This document shows, in pieces, positions 9,610 to 21,587 of a DNA stretch of 64,000 nt (within the stretch, counting starts at the first letter, position 1; each line of letters starts with the position of its first letter). Below the pieces are notes generated by a model. That model saw only the letters and a program-made list of their open reading frames with translations, did no database searches and was not told the origin of the DNA. A program made the position numbers and the translations under genes. This stretch comes from Agrypnia vestita (taxonomy: Eukaryota; Arthropoda; Insecta; Trichoptera; Phryganeidae): positions 1 through 64,000 of the forward strand of contig JADDOH010005126.1 in NCBI GenBank assembly GCA_016648135.1, in the 5' to 3' direction.

Positions 9610-11755
9610 TTTTAAATTGTAAAAATAATAATATTCGTTAAATTTATTTCATTTTAAATTTCGCTAACAATAATTATTAAAATTAAATTTATTTTAAATT
9701 TCGCTAAAAATAAATGAGAGTACTCGCTTTCTGTGTTTGAGTAGAATTAAAATATTATGTTTCTATAGTCTCGTAATATTATAATACAGATATGACATTC
9801 AGTGTCCCCAAATAATATTTTTTTTATGCCAAAAAGGTAATTTTTCTTTGTTTAAGGTGCAAATTCAAGTTGAACCATTAATTCAAAAGAGAAAGGTGAA
9901 TATGTATAATTTATGGGAGCTCAGCCCCCATCCCTTCATTCCTCCATCCCCCGTTTCTTATCAGGGGCTGACGAATGTAGCGTGATACTTTTTCCCCCGA
10001 GGTGTTGCCCGTTTTAAATCAACGTGGAGTTACTAATATTTTGCTACTAAAACATTATTAACGACCTTATGTTTTATCGTATTTAAGTAGATTTATGGCC
10101 TTTCGTGAAACGACCAACGGAACCTTCATTATAAGTGTCATTTTGTGTAAATGAAAACAGCTATTAACTTGTAAGACTCTAGCGTGGATCAACGATAATA
10201 ATGAATTACTTTAGAGAATAGTATTTAATCCACAAATAAGAATTTATTTTAATTTTAATGTAAAGAATGAGTTTTTTGGGTTTTTCTGCCTTATATATGA
10301 TCTCTCTGATTGACGTTTCGGGTCCTGAGTAAAGCTTCAAGCCTGGAATGACACACACACAGGGCAAAACAGCCGAGAAAACTCTCATTAGAAAATTCAG
10401 AAAAAAACCGTGAAAAATTAAAAAAATTATTTATTATGTATTCTATCGTTTATTTTAATGTGTGGGTAAAAATCAGAGAAATTCAGTAATTTGTTTTTTA
10501 ATACCTAGACTATTCATCTAATTATGTAACTAATAATCGGTAAATATAAAAACTTCAAAAATGATGTGATGTATAGCGAATCACATTGAGTTTTTCACTT
10601 AACGACCAGTGAGAAACTTACGTTCTTACTAATAGATAGGGTTGTAGAACATTATTTAATCGGGTATATTTAAAAAGATTTAAGGAATTTATTTTATAAG
10701 TAACTCCAAAAGATTATTTAGGAACGAAATATTTTTTTAAATCCTTGATTGTGATATATACAAGTATAACGCGTGAAATCTAATTCATAATTTTTAAAAA
10801 TTTTTTTGTATGCCCATATATAAGTTATTTATTTTTTGTATTTTTTAAGAGTGTTTTGGGTGAAATTTTTTGAACGCTTAACAAAAAAAATAGTTGCAAA
10901 AACCTGTTTTTTTTGCGCTTTAATAATTTTTTTTCCCTTTATTTTGGTAAATTTTTTTTTTATTCTCCTTAGTCTCACACATGTCTTTTTATCGAAAATG
11001 ATTTTTTTTTCGTATTTTATATATCTCCAAGAGTTCCAGGATAGTATCCGTTTTGAATCGTGCAAATGATAGATAATACATTCGCACATTTTGCGTATTT
11101 TTTCATATTTTAAATAACTTTAATAATGCCACCATGAAATCATTTAGCTCTTTATGAAAAACCTTTATATTTACTTCAACGCCGGTCTTGATTTCTTGTA
11201 GAAAAATCTTGTAAGTGAAATTTAACACACCTCCCGTCGTCCAATCTAGCTGAAATTTTGTACATGAGATTGCATTCTTACAAACCTGTGATCATAACAT
11301 ATTTTAATCAATTTGTGATCACATTGGATTAAAACATGTAGTAACTTTAAGAAGAATTAAAGTAATATGCAATTTATGCGATAACTAACATTTAAAATGA
11401 TAAGCTTTACTTAGGAAAATATTTCGTATTTCAGTCCCCGGTGTCTTAATAAAATTTGTGCTTAGCATCACAGACACCTGACAGATTGCAAAAAGCCGAC
11501 CAACAGTCATTTATTCTCGGAGACACGTCATTTTGTTTGTGCAGTGTCGTAATGTTTGAGCTTGCCAGGATTGGCACAAATTAAGTAGAAAAACGACACA
11601 AGTCCAATAAAAATGCTTGGCAAATGAAAAGGTTGATAAATGACCCTTACTTGGCAGTGCACGAACCTAACGTGCACTTTATGGTTCGCGTTTGGAAATT
11701 TCTTAATAAATCATAATTTAACAACCATTATCTTGCTGTCTTGCCTACACTTAAA
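9610..11755. other. A+T-rich DNA with no supported gene
   Basis: 10829-11089 is a low-complexity A/T stretch whose overlapping frames on both strands are compositional. A GACCCGAAACGTC-like string on the minus strand near 10325 recalls a decayed hammerhead 3' half but lacks the other core. 11500-11620 is GC-richer unique sequence. Confidence 0.3.
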
Positions 11756-11759
11756 ATAC

Positions 11760-12200
11760 TATCACGGAATCGTGGCCATGGGAGGCAAATGAAAAACTAA
11801 AAATTATTTCAACTCTTATTTATTGCACAAACTCACTGGATACGAATATAATTAAAGCACTGTTCATCAAAAATCACCAAATATTTCTAGAATCTTTTCT
11901 GCATTTTTTATCTAATTTCATAATTCGCATTAATTATCAGTCCAGAAAATTGTATCTCTCATATACTGACACAAGTTACTTAAATTACTCAGGTTCGCAC
12001 TAGAAAACTTCTCGCTCATCGGTAGGTACTTTCTTGATTTACTATTGTTGCAATCACACACGCGCTAACGCGTTAATGACTCGCTATCAACTCTGAGATA
12101 CACCGTGTGCACAATAGCCGGTCGATCTCTTTTTACAGATAAATGTCGAGTCGAGACGGTTCCGGTATCTATTGGGTTATTCTAGATCTTTCTAGAAATT
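11760..12200 (-). mobile_element. LTR of family G, minus orientation
   Basis: The plus-strand left edge TATCACGGAATCGTGGCC with ATGGGAGGCAAATG corresponds to the LTR 3' end. Read on the minus strand it aligns throughout with 24850-25250, sharing GATCGACCGGCTA, AAGAAAGTACCTACCGA versus GAGAAAGTACATACCGA, GCGAGAAGTTTTCTAG and GCGAACCTGAG. The 5' edge in the 12.2-12.3 kb area is not resolved and no protein-coding remnant adjoins it. It may be a decayed solo LTR. Confidence 0.65.
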
Positions 12201-12204
12201 TCTA

Positions 12205-14785
12205 ATTTACTTTTAAAAAGTCCAAAGTGCTTTACAATCATTTATTGTATGCGATTCCTTCAGCTTCTACCATACCGAGACAATATTAAGAAATGCATAT
12301 TTTCGTTTTTTTTAATAATTTTAAAAATCCTCTCACGTTAACCTTACTAGTTTTTTCACTTTTATCGGTAGTGGGATTGAAACCACCAACACAAATATTT
12401 CAGAAGCATCGAGATGCTAAAATAAAAGCTCTACCATGTAGGTGTTTCGCCATTAGACTGTGATATAAAATTGTTATACGAGTTCATAATGCTGACTTTG
12501 GTACATACTTTTTATGAAATTTTAAAACTATGTTTAACAAGCAAGTTACGGAGAACTTTTATTAAATTTTAAGCGCTTTCATGATGAAGGTATTATTTTA
12601 AAATTCACATTGATGTAATAGAATTTTTGACATTCATAGCTGGCATCACATTTTTAAAAAGCGTATGTATTATGTATCTTGGTTGCTCTCACGCAAGGAG
12701 AGAAGGAGAAAGCGATTTGTATTTAGATTTTTCGGGGACACTTTTTTTTTCTTATCTAATCCAGCTACGAGACTATGCTTTTACCATTCAAAGTGCTTGA
12801 CTAAATTTATTCCATTAATTAAAGGACTTTTCTTAGAAAGTTAATTTAGGCGTGGACACTATGACTTGTGAATGAATGAACTGTCTACTTTGTTATAACT
12901 AGATAAATGTCTCAAAGTTTATTTTAATAGAAAGGCTTCGTTCGTGGTCATATTATGGAGTGGATGACTGAGAACAACGTCATTTCTCAACGAAGGATCA
13001 ACTGGGGGCAGGATCTTGGGAAAGCCAAAGTAAATATTGAGATAAAATAGTATTTTAAGATATGTCTACCTTGAATAAAGATATGCCTATCTGAACTGGA
13101 GTAAAAACTCTAGTAACAGAAATCAATGGAAGAAAATTCTTGTGGAAATCAAGACCTAACAGGTGGTTGTAGATCGTGTAGTGGTGATGAAAAATCATAA
13201 AAATTACATTAACAATGATTTTTTATTAACTATAAATATAATCGAATAAAAATATCATCCAAAAAGAAAAATAGATAAGAAATCCATTGACATACGTTCA
13301 TACGTCCAAATTTACATGTCACGCCATGGCGCCTATTTAAAGGACACGCAATCGTTGAAACCAATCACACGGGATGATTATCTGTAGTTGAAAAGAACGG
13401 CATGCAGTCATTGTCATCATGACGACATCACCGTCATAAAGAAGTTGTGTCGCTAAGGGCGTGAGCCTGAATAAAGGAAATAGTGACGTAGTAATATGTA
13501 TATTTGCATTTACTACTTTAACAACTTTTACATTTAACAGAAAGAACCGGAGAATTTTTAAGAGATAATAACATTTATTTTATTATTTTTGGATGTCTAA
13601 GGGCACACTTCATTATTTATCTTTCTTCTTCTCCAATAATCCTGCAGTCCATGTCAACTCACAGCCTCCTTAGATTTTCGTTCACCATTCTCTCCGGTTC
13701 TCTTGAACTGTCTTCTATTTCAGATATTTCACTGCATCCTTCTTTGATTTTATCTCTTCTCTTACTACCTAGGAAATAGGAAATTATTAGATAAAAGGAA
13801 TTCTTGTTTTCCGCATCCTTTAGATAGCGGTGTGCTGTCAGTATTTTTATTATCTGTACTTAACTATAATTAGAAATAAATTGAAATAAAATATTTATCT
13901 CGTAATATTTATATATATCTCGTCATAATACTAATAAGATTTAAATATTTTATCACGTAATAGCTGTGTATGTTCGAGAAAAACATTTAAATAAACATCA
14001 AGTACCTTAAATATGAAAATTACACACGAACTTTTGATTGCTTGCGACCGCTAGTGATTTCTCTTAAATAGTCCGAGCAATGCTCCCACTCTCCTCAACT
14101 CAACTCATTTACTATAAAAAAGGCTTTTAATTATAATTTTGTCACTTTTCATAGGAAAATACTATATTTCGTGCACGTAAACATTAAAATAAGGGTAATA
14201 TTTCTACTTGCAGTAACATTACTACCAGCGAGAAAAAAGGATATTTTTTTTTTCGAAACTTTGAGGCCAAAAGAAAATTCTAAATTTGAATAGTATTTTA
14301 CAAAGCCCAGCCTACCGTTGCTCCTCCAGGAAACTTACGTTTTCCTATCGCTACATAAAATTCTGTCAGATAATTATTTAATTATCCTTTTTTTTTCAAA
14401 ATAAATATCGACGTACAGCTAATATTTACTAACTGAATGCACGCGCCTCTGAACATGACCCTATTAACGAAAAAGATTTCAGCTGATACGAATAAAATGA
14501 TAGAACGGCGATTGATTTTATAAAATATCTAAAAACCATTGTTATGAAAACCAAAAATCTAAGTAACACTAATTTACAACCGACGTAAAATCTATGTATA
14601 CCAATATAATCTATGCTATAATATCGAAAAAATTTCATATCTGTGCTTTTTCTTATGAATGGTTGCAAATATATTTATTTCTAGTGCGTTTTCTTTTGTT
14701 TATATCATATGATAATGATTTAACTTGTAATCATTATATCGATGTCTCAACAAGTGTTCACAAATCCTTGTAAAATAAATCAAGA
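12205..14785. other. Unique A+T-rich DNA
   Basis: Contains a weak B-box-like GGTTTCAATCCCAC on the minus strand near 12380, and a short patch at 13630-13760 whose minus-strand frames faintly recall a LINE C-terminus. Neither is strong enough to annotate separately. Confidence 0.25.
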
Positions 14786-14788
14786 AAA

Positions 14789-15198
14789 AAGTAACCCATA
14801 AAAACCAAGTTTTTAGTATGCTTCCTTCTCATTTACTAGTGGAAACTGGTTTGGCGCTCAACCTACGCGTTGAGCTTCGGTCGAGCGAAGCTACGAAAGG
14901 GAGTAATAAATAATTTCCAAAAATCCAAAATTATACTATAATCAGGTTCCGTGTCTACCAGACGCGTTGAAATATTTTCACACAACTTAGTAAGTTGTAT
15001 GAAAAAACCATTAAAAATTTGAAAAATCCAAAAATTTAATAATTTTTTTAACGGAAATTTGAAAGATCTTCTTGATCGTCGCCACGAGTCTGCTTGCAAA
15101 GTTTCAGCTCGATTGCATCACGGGAAAAGGGTTAAAAATCGATCCAAAATTTTTTCATCAAGCAAGCAGACGCCACGAGTTAAACTTAAGGGAGTAAA
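14789..15198 (+). repeat. Dispersed repeat family Y (copy 1)
   Basis: Aligns over its whole length with 46503-46828. Shared blocks are AGTAACC(C/T)ATAAAAA, AAGTTGTATGAAAAAA, AAAGATCTTCTTGATCGTC, CACGGGAAAAGGGT, AAAAATCGATCCAAA and the end GACGCCACGAGTTA...GGGAGTAAA. The start and end both carry an ACTCCCTT-type motif in opposite orientation, hinting at short inverted ends. No coding content. The class is unknown; a non-autonomous element is likely. Confidence 0.75.
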
Positions 15199-15199
15199 A

Positions 15200-16180
15200 A
15201 AGGTAATTTCAAATAAATAAGGTAATTGTCTATTATCACCTTCCAGAGACCAAGTGGGCAATCGTTAATTTGGGTTGTGCCCCGTGAATTGCATTAAACA
15301 CAGAAGGAAGCTCGGATGTCTTAAGCGGGTCCCCTTGGAACCTTCTGAGTATTTCCATTCAATCATCTTACACGAGTACAACCGATTTCACCCTCGAAGG
15401 CATACCTCCGATTGAGTTAGAAAACTCCTCCCCTCAATATATTTTCTCAGTAAAGCAGATTTATTATGGTAAATTTTTGTTTGAAATTAAACGAATTGTT
15501 CAGGTGAAAAAGTTTTCCTTTTTGTTCCAACATTTCATGAAGATGTATCGCCCGGCTCCAAGTGTATCTTAATTAAGGGAAGTTTTATTTTATTTTTTGG
15601 CCACCCCGGAGGGAGGGGAATTAACAATGGCCCCAAACTTTTCCACTCTTCAAACTTTTATTTTACGCTTCATAGCGACGTTGCGCTGAATGCCTCGCTT
15701 AAAATTTTGACATATTACAGGCGAAATGTATCAGGTTTATGTAGTTTGTATTACTTCGTTATATTACGGGCGTTTCATTTCTCATATTTTCATTAATTAT
15801 TCAAGATTACGCTAGCTATTAGCTTTAAGCTAAAATGAAAAGAAGCGGTGAATCTGCGGACTACGAAAGCCGAAAGTGGTCTTCAAATAAGACTCGCAGA
15901 TTATCTCGATTCAAATTATCATAAAAGTCTCAATTGTAGGCACGGGCCTTTAACCGTTGTATTACTACCCGGAATTTCTCATAGTGGCTACCCAAGGTAC
16001 CCGGGTACTCAAGCTGGATGGACGTTCCGACGTACATTATTTTTGTTTTGTATTTAATAAATTGATATTTATACAGTGGTCAAATAGTTTCAAATCACTT
16101 CTTCTCATAGCATTCCTTTATTTCCCTCCCTTCTAAATAATTTAAATAATGGAGATCCAAAAGCATGGCGTTTATGAATA
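15200..16180. other. Unique sequence, partly GC-richer
   Basis: 15230-15680 is less A+T rich than its surroundings and contains no repeat copy or credible frame. A GGTACCCGGGTA string near 15999 recurs, with inverted neighbours, near 16779 on the other side of the LINE insertion. Confidence 0.3.
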
Positions 16181-16186
16181 AAATTA

Positions 16187-16753
16187 TTTATTTATTTATT
16201 TATTCATTCATTCATTTACGCCTAAATAGGCTTTTACATATGTAGGTATATAACAGTTATTTGCAAAAATAATATAAACAGAGAGAAAAACAAAAAAAGA
16301 AAGTGTATATAATTTACATTATGGCGGAATGAAGCGCTCTCAGTATCGCGCCCCTATACTGTGACAGGCCAGAACCAAACACGTCCGCTATGTTTGTATA
16401 ATTGTTACCTAACCTGTGTATTCTAGGTACTAGCGAGTTGTAGTGAGCATTTGTTCTAGTATTGTCACAGTAAAAAGGCGTCGGCATTCGAGTAGTTCGA
16501 CTGGGTACATGGAACATTATTAAGGACAAAATTTCAGGGCTGTGGTAATGCGAGTTTACAATTTTATATAATAAAATCAGATCGGATAAAACTCTCCTGT
16601 CCGATAGTGGCAATAAACCGGTAAAATATAATAAGTTTATATAGTTAAGATTTTCTATTGGGATATGGAGACGGAAATTTATGTAGCGTAAAAATTTATG
16701 TTGAATTCTTTCTATTGTATGAACATGAGCATTGTAATAGGGACACCAGATAG
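16187..16753 (-). pseudogene. Jockey/CR1-type LINE, 3' copy A (5' truncated)
   Basis: The minus strand encodes the C-terminal end of a non-LTR reverse transcriptase, including LLPLSDRRVLSDLILLYKI and ILSLIMFHVPSRTTR, ending ILRALHSAIM. It lacks the catalytic domain because the copy is truncated at 16753. The 3' UTR ends in GCCTATTTAGGCGTAAATG and a (AATG)n/(AAAT)n tail, seen at the left edge. It differs from copy B (28690-29450) by only about three substitutions and small length changes over about 570 bp, so both insertions are young. The open frame is intact as far as it goes. Confidence 0.85.
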
Positions 16754-16754
16754 G

Positions 16755-17390
16755 TTTAAACTAAAAATGGGTACCTAGGTACCCGGGTAGTAACATATGG
16801 GTTAATCTTTCCCCTCCGGTGCTGTAAACTGAGTTGACATAGCCTCTAATTATGTGAATATCTCTATAAGTATAACAAATAAATGAGTTTATGTATTAGG
16901 TATTTCTGTGAAATATATTTGTGTATTTAATAAAATAATGACAATAAGTTAGTACAAATTTACCGGACAAAACAACAAAGGTTTTTTCTTGAAGAAACTG
17001 ATAATTTATCAATACATGCATATGTATTATAAGGAGATCAATCGGTTAGCATAGAGCATGGTGCATCGACTTCATCAAAACCGAAGAAGATAAATGTCGC
17101 GAACATTTTGTCGGAATGTATTCTTTTATGGCTTTTCAGGCGATATCAAACTGTGGCCCGTTTTTATTTTATATATTTGTGGGGTGGTTGATATCCGGTT
17201 CTCATTGTTTATAAAAGCTGTGTTACAATGGAGGAGTCATTAGTCCCGAAATTGCCTCGGGAATATATTTTTACGGAAAAACGCAATTGGTTTAGTCAGT
17301 TTTCAATCAATTTCAGCAATTCTACTACACGTTAGTTCATGAGATTGATTGAAAACGCAAGTCATCACTGCGTTGTGCTGTTAGAAGGTA
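16755..17390. other. Unassigned DNA before the BEL remnant
   Basis: Could include upstream gag or leader sequence of the BEL/Pao remnant, but I cannot identify an LTR. Confidence 0.25.
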
Positions 17391-17394
17391 CAAC

Positions 17395-18190
17395 CTAAAA
17401 ATCGAAGGGTCATCGATTCCGACTACTAATTCAATGTGCTCGTTTTGCAAGGAGGTCCATTCTATCTCCGAGTGCAAAACCTCTGCGCTAAAGTCGATTC
17501 AGGATCTTATCCAGTTTGCTAAAGCACAGCATTGGTCCTTCAATTGCCTTCGGCCTTTTCATCATCTCAAAGATTGTAAGTCTATGTTCAAGTTTCAGAA
17601 ATTTCATCAAAAGCATCACAATCATATTCGTAGAGAAAAAAATAGTTTCTCTAAATAGAAGAACCAACTCTCCACGGCGTCTACGGATCAAAAAGCTACA
17701 ATGTCTGGCCCTTCACTTCACGTCCTTACCAGTTTGAGTGACATCTCCGTCGTACTTCTGTCTGCTGCCAATGTTGATATTCGTGATTTCACCGGAAGTT
17801 TTCAAATTTATTGTGGTTCAGGCAGTCAAGCACACTTCATCACTGATCGCACTGCTGAGCGTCTAGGCATCCATCGTGCGGCCAGCTTTCGGAGAATCCA
17901 TGGCCTAGGCCAATCCTCCGCAACTGTGTCAGGTGTCATTCAATTACATGTAGGTGTTAAGAGTCAGGTTCTTTTTAAAATCAAGACACTTACGCTGGCT
18001 ACCATCTGCAGCAACATGCCTACTGTTCTACTGAACGATTTATCAAGGCACCATTTGCGAGACTTACCCCTTGCGGATCCTGACTGTCATAAACCAGGCA
18101 GACTTAACTTGTGTGTCCCGCTGGGAGATCCTACGAGGCCCTGCTCCGTAGTCGTTCCTGAAACAGTGTTTGAACCGTCGGTGATGATTT
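17395..18190 (+). pseudogene. BEL/Pao retrotransposon gag-protease remnant
   Basis: One frame runs from gag zinc knuckles to protease. The first knuckle CSFCKEVHSISEC (CX2CX3HX4C) is intact. In the second, FNCLRPFHHLKDC, the first Cys is Ser. In the third, two expected Cys are Phe before the KHH. A TAG at 17656-17658 interrupts the frame. Protease follows: VDIRD..GSFQ, then GSGSQAHFIT, where the catalytic Asp of the D-S/T-G motif is Gly (codon 17815-17817). LPLADPDCHKPG matches the usual BEL protease end. Integrase, reverse transcriptase and clear LTRs are absent. Family assignment is firm and function is lost. Confidence 0.85.
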
Positions 18191-18540
18191 CTTTGGTCAC
18201 GAATCTTTTAGGTTTTTTTTTTTGTCTTTATGTCTTTTTCTCTCCATAGAGGGGGTTGAGTTTTCAACCTCCTGCGCCTTGTTTGGATGTTTTTATTTTA
18301 TTTTAATTTTATTATTATTGATGTTATGTATTGTATAAACATTTTTGAAATAAAGATTAATTATGCGCGGGACAATGGAGATTACGCGCGATCGACTCGC
18401 CCGGTTTTCGTCTCCTCATGTTATATTGACGAAGGCCGAGCGAGGAGGTCGCTTTAGCATAAAATAATACCAACCAGGCGGCAAACGTGCTGGGCCGATA
18501 TGGACGCTTTTGCGCATATAACGGCTCAGGGTATGTGGTG

Positions 18541-18627
18541 GGCCCCCTTCATTGTCATACACCAGGACCAATTGACCTCCTTCTAGATGCTGAGGTCTTG
18601 TCGTCTCTCCTGCATCTGGAAATGTGA
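18541..18627 (+). pseudogene. Second BEL/Pao protease-end fragment
   Basis: Translates as HTPGPIDLLLDAEVLSSLL before a stop at 18625-18627. This repeats the PG-I-D-LLLG-A segment that should follow DPD..KPG in BEL proteases. The first copy ends about 425 bp upstream at PGRLNL. Either the remnant was split by an insertion containing AATAAA and GC-rich sequence (18250-18540), or two BEL copies abut. The usual Gly after LLL is Asp. Confidence 0.6.
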
Positions 18628-18629
18628 AG

Positions 18630-19020
18630 AGTGAGTCTCATCAGTCATCGACTCTCAATTGAAGCACCGTATAGAAAAGATTAAACATGTTTCCGAACCT
18701 TTAATGATCTTAAAATAATATTCCGCCAACCCACACACAATAAATAGGACCTTTTCTGAAATTCTAATAGTCGGGTTAAGATTCTTCTTTCAAAGGTTTT
18801 AAATGACGTATTACTTTGAAAAATATACATTAAATATTTTCTTCAGCTTCTAATGATCAATTTGTATGTTCTATAAAAACGGAATACAAATAAATTTCGC
18901 ATGAACTGAATAAAAAAATCTTGGTTGAAAAAAAATGAAAGGTTAGGGTGTGAACATATTTATTGTGAATACGTGGGGTGGAGTTTGATAGCTAGACAAA
19001 GAGAAATGGGGAAAATATTA
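18630..19020. other. A+T-rich DNA, no gene seen
   Basis: Nothing recognisable. Confidence 0.5.
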
Positions 19021-19022
19021 AA

Positions 19023-19823
19023 CTAGCTCTTCGTACCCGGCGTTGCACGGGTTAAGGATTAAGTTGAAAATAAATTTATGGGGGGAAACAAAGGTTTGAT
19101 TCAAACGATATAGTTTTGCGTCGAAAATATATCAGGGGGAGGAGAAAAGGTAAAAGGGATGAAATATAGCCTATGGTACACGCCAAGTCCTAAAGAATAA
19201 GTTTCCAAATTTTGAGTCCAATCGGTCGAACGGTATAGATTTGCATCAAAAAACTATCAGAAGTAGGGGAAGGTGTAAAGGAGGAGAGGGGAAATGTCAC
19301 CTATGTTACCCGCCGGGTCCTAAAGAATAAGTTTCCAAATTTTGAGTCCGATCGGTCAAACGGTACAGATTTGCATCGGAAATATTTCAGAGAGAAGGGA
19401 AGGGGTATGAAAATAGGGGGGAAATTTCGCCTATGTTACCTCTCAGTCCTAAAGAATAAGTTTCCAAATTTCGAGTCAGATAGGTCAAACGGGACAGATT
19501 TGCATCGAAAATATGTCAAGAGGAGGGGAAGGGGTATGAAAATAGGGGGGAAATGTCACCTCTGTTACTCGCTGAGTCCTAAAGAATAAGGTTTTAAATT
19601 TTGAGTCCGATCGGTCAAACGGTACAGATTTGCATCGAAAATATGTCATGGGGTGGGGAAGGGATATGAGAATAGGGGAGAAATATCGCCTATGTTGCCC
19701 ACCGGGTCCCAAAGCATAAGTATGCAAAATTTGAATCGAATCGGACAAACGGTGTGGATTTGTATAGAGAACAGACAGACAGAGAGGCAGACAGACAGAC
19801 ATTGAGTTTTATAGGTATAGATG
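19023..19823 (+). repeat. 130-bp-unit dispersed element (long copy)
   Basis: Starts CTAGCTCTTCGTACCCGGCG and TTGCACGGGTTAAGGATTAA. It then carries about five tandem units whose TAAAGAATAA landmarks lie at 19191, 19321, 19450, 19580 and 19710, a period of 129-130 bp. It ends GACAGACATTGAGTTTTATA, then GGTATAGAT. The copy at 59024-59952 has the same ends and period. Each unit contains a GTCCGATCGGTCAAACGGTA block and a G-rich block. Frames through the units (19371-19802) are repeats of the same peptide and probably not coding. The replication class is unknown. Confidence 0.85.
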
Positions 19824-19858
19824 ACGGACTTTTTGATTACTAACATTTTTTAATTATA

Positions 19859-20109
19859 TGTGACGAATGTGCGGACGCTTGGATGAGTGAGAGGCAAGCG
19901 TGCGAGCGAGACGCGTAGATGGGCCCGTGCTGTTGCGCCGCACCGGGCAGAACGAGATTCACCGGGGTCCGAATCAGTTGTACATATTGCATTATAAGTA
20001 GTGTCTCCAATAAATGTTGTTACCTACGTAACGCGTATTACTCGAAGAACCCGATTATTCCCAAGTGCGTAGGCCGAGTTATATTGCCTCCGCACGCAAG
20101 AACATCACA
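19859..20109 (+). mobile_element. Solo LTR with 5-bp target duplication
   Basis: A 251-bp unit begins TGTGACGAATGTGCGGACGC and ends CCGCACGCAAGAACATCACA. Its tips TGTGA(C/T)G/CATCACA are inverted. Both sides carry TTATA (19854-19858 and 20110-20114), a perfect 5-bp target-site duplication. Inside are a TATA-like CATTATAAGTAG and a polyadenylation AATAAA near 20010, in the order expected of U3-R-U5. Recombination between two LTRs normally leaves such a solo copy. The superfamily cannot be told without an internal region. Confidence 0.9.
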
Positions 20110-20114
20110 TTATA

Positions 20115-20900
20115 TATGGCCTCTATTGTTTTTACGTAAGAAGGGGTTTGGAAAATTTTAAAAATTATTATTACAAATACATTTTATGTGTTATTTTATT
20201 CTAATATAAAAATAATGTGCCATTCTATCTGTATAAAATGCTAAAGAGTTATTAATATTAACTTAATGCTGTAAATATAAAAAATATGAAAACTTTATTG
20301 ATAATACTGTTTATTTTCGTAGGCTTACAAATCACTTACTATTGAGCGCATAATTTAACACAAAATGTGAAAGAAAAAGTGATAATTGAGACATTGAAAG
20401 AGATAATAGAATAATAGAAGTTGTGGCGTGGAAAACTATTGGAAAATTGCCAATGGCTAAAGGAAGGGGTGAAGAGTGAACGAGCGCTATTGTACTGTTC
20501 ATATTTACAGGGCCCTTCAGTTTAAATTGCCTATTGAAATAACACTTAGGTTCACCATTACTTAAATAACACTATCCATTAAACTAGCTCCATCTTTTGA
20601 ACTACAATACTGGTAATTAGGGTTTCCGTTATTGCGGTTTTCGATTTATTACGGTTCAATATCAAAATCGATTTTTGCGGTAAGTAACTATTATATATTT
20701 AATATTGATTTATTTCATTTTATAAATGTGATTACAAACAATCTTTATTTACATTATTTTCTTGGAAATATATTTCCATATAAAAAAAGTTTTCACTCTT
20801 GCTTTGGAGGAGAGGGATTCCAAATTTTTTATGATGTAAAATATGCCACTTTCTATCCTATCAAATTTTCCGTAATAACGAGATGGATAATTATAAACAC
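20115..20900. other. A+T-rich DNA, no gene seen
   Basis: The frame at 20632-21000 runs into the PLE terminal repeat and shows no family motif. Confidence 0.45.
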
Positions 20901-20950
20901 AATAATTTGTACACAACTTTTTATTCCACTAACTTATCTGAGTTACATAA

Positions 20951-20992
20951 GCCTAAACGCTTTCGATGTGCACAACCATCATCTTCAGAGGC
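20951..20992 (-). ncRNA. Hammerhead-like motif C (left arm)
   Basis: On the minus strand: GCCT, CTGAAGA, hairpin GATG...CATC, GAAA, a GCGTT stem III region, then T and AGGC. The GCCT/AGGC halves pair to form a 4-bp stem I and CTGAAGA satisfies the CUGANGA core. Stem III is imperfect (AGCGTT). It is the inverted partner of 21546-21587. Confidence 0.55.
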
Positions 20993-21109
20993 AATATTAG
21001 AACTAATTGTAAATTAATATGGAAGACAAATAGAAAGTTAAGGGATGACGAAGGGGGGTGGTAGTTATTTATTGACATATACTACAGTAACATATTTCAA
21101 TAATGGAGA

Positions 21110-21352
21110 TATAATAACATAACATGCAATGATTGTGATGCTATGTATATCGGGCAATGTGTTAGAGATATAGGTCCAAGAATAAAAGAACACCTAAGAG
21201 CATTCTGAGGACTATCCGGATACTCTGAGATGGCGGACCACTGTATTGACCATGATCACTTGTTTGACCAAAATAATGTTAGAGTCCTATATCTAGAGGC
21301 GAAGGGTCGTAAACTGATTCTCGAAATATATTTAAAAAATACTAGAAGTTAA
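21110..21352 (+). pseudogene. PLE GIY-YIG endonuclease fragment (family C)
   Basis: Translates CNDCDAMYIGQCVRD...RIKEHLRAF, stop, then GLSGYSEMADHCIDHDH, VRVLYLEAKGRKLILEIYL. CXXC, YIG and R...EH are the C-terminal endonuclease landmarks of PLEs. A TGA at 21206-21208 breaks it. In other PLEs this domain follows the reverse transcriptase and nicks DNA for target-primed insertion. The normal GQTGR reads GQCVR here. Clearly decayed. Confidence 0.8.
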
Positions 21353-21545
21353 TAAATCAATCAAAAATAAAAATAACCTAATTAACATTCAATTACCTGC
21401 ATCATCCCCATTATTAAAATAAGTATTAGTGTATGTAAAAATTAATTACTGTTGTATATGTCAATGAATAACTACCCCTCCTCCCTCCTTCATCCCTTTA
21501 CTTTCTATTTGTCGGCCATTTTGATTTACAATTAGTTCTAATATT

Positions 21546-21587
21546 GCCTCTGAAGATGATGGTTGTGCCCATCGAAGGCGCTTAGGC
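21546..21587 (+). ncRNA. Hammerhead-like motif C (right arm)
   Basis: GCCT (21546-21549), CTGAAGA (21550-21556), hairpin GATG/CATC (21557-21573 region), GAA (21574-21576), GGCGCT, T21583, AGGC (21584-21587). Stem I is 4 perfect base pairs. The expected A after GAA is G, so the palindromic AGCGCT becomes GGCGCT. The two arms together imply an ancestral motif with every conserved core base. Predicted cleavage is 3' of T21583. Confidence 0.6.

Noticed and set aside
10295..10360. Decayed hammerhead with GACCCGAAACGTC on the minus strand
   Set aside because: The CTGANGA half is absent and no related copy supports it.
10829..11089. Overlapping 77- and 86-codon frames on opposite strands
   Set aside because: The stretch is low-complexity A/T, so residues are dominated by F, K, I and L from homopolymers. 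Open frames on both strands are expected by composition.
12360..12470. tRNA-like segment with GGTTTCAATCCCAC on the minus strand
   Set aside because: Arms do not form a cloverleaf by eye and no repeat copy was found.
15958..16800. GGTACCCGGGTA strings either side of LINE copy A as a target duplication
   Set aside because: The matching parts are partly inverted and lie about 190 bp and 25 bp from the LINE edges, so they cannot be its target duplication.
19371..19846. Frames of 66-105 codons inside the 130-bp-unit element
   Set aside because: They repeat the same peptide once per unit on both strands and lack any known domain; they are by-products of the tandem DNA repeat.
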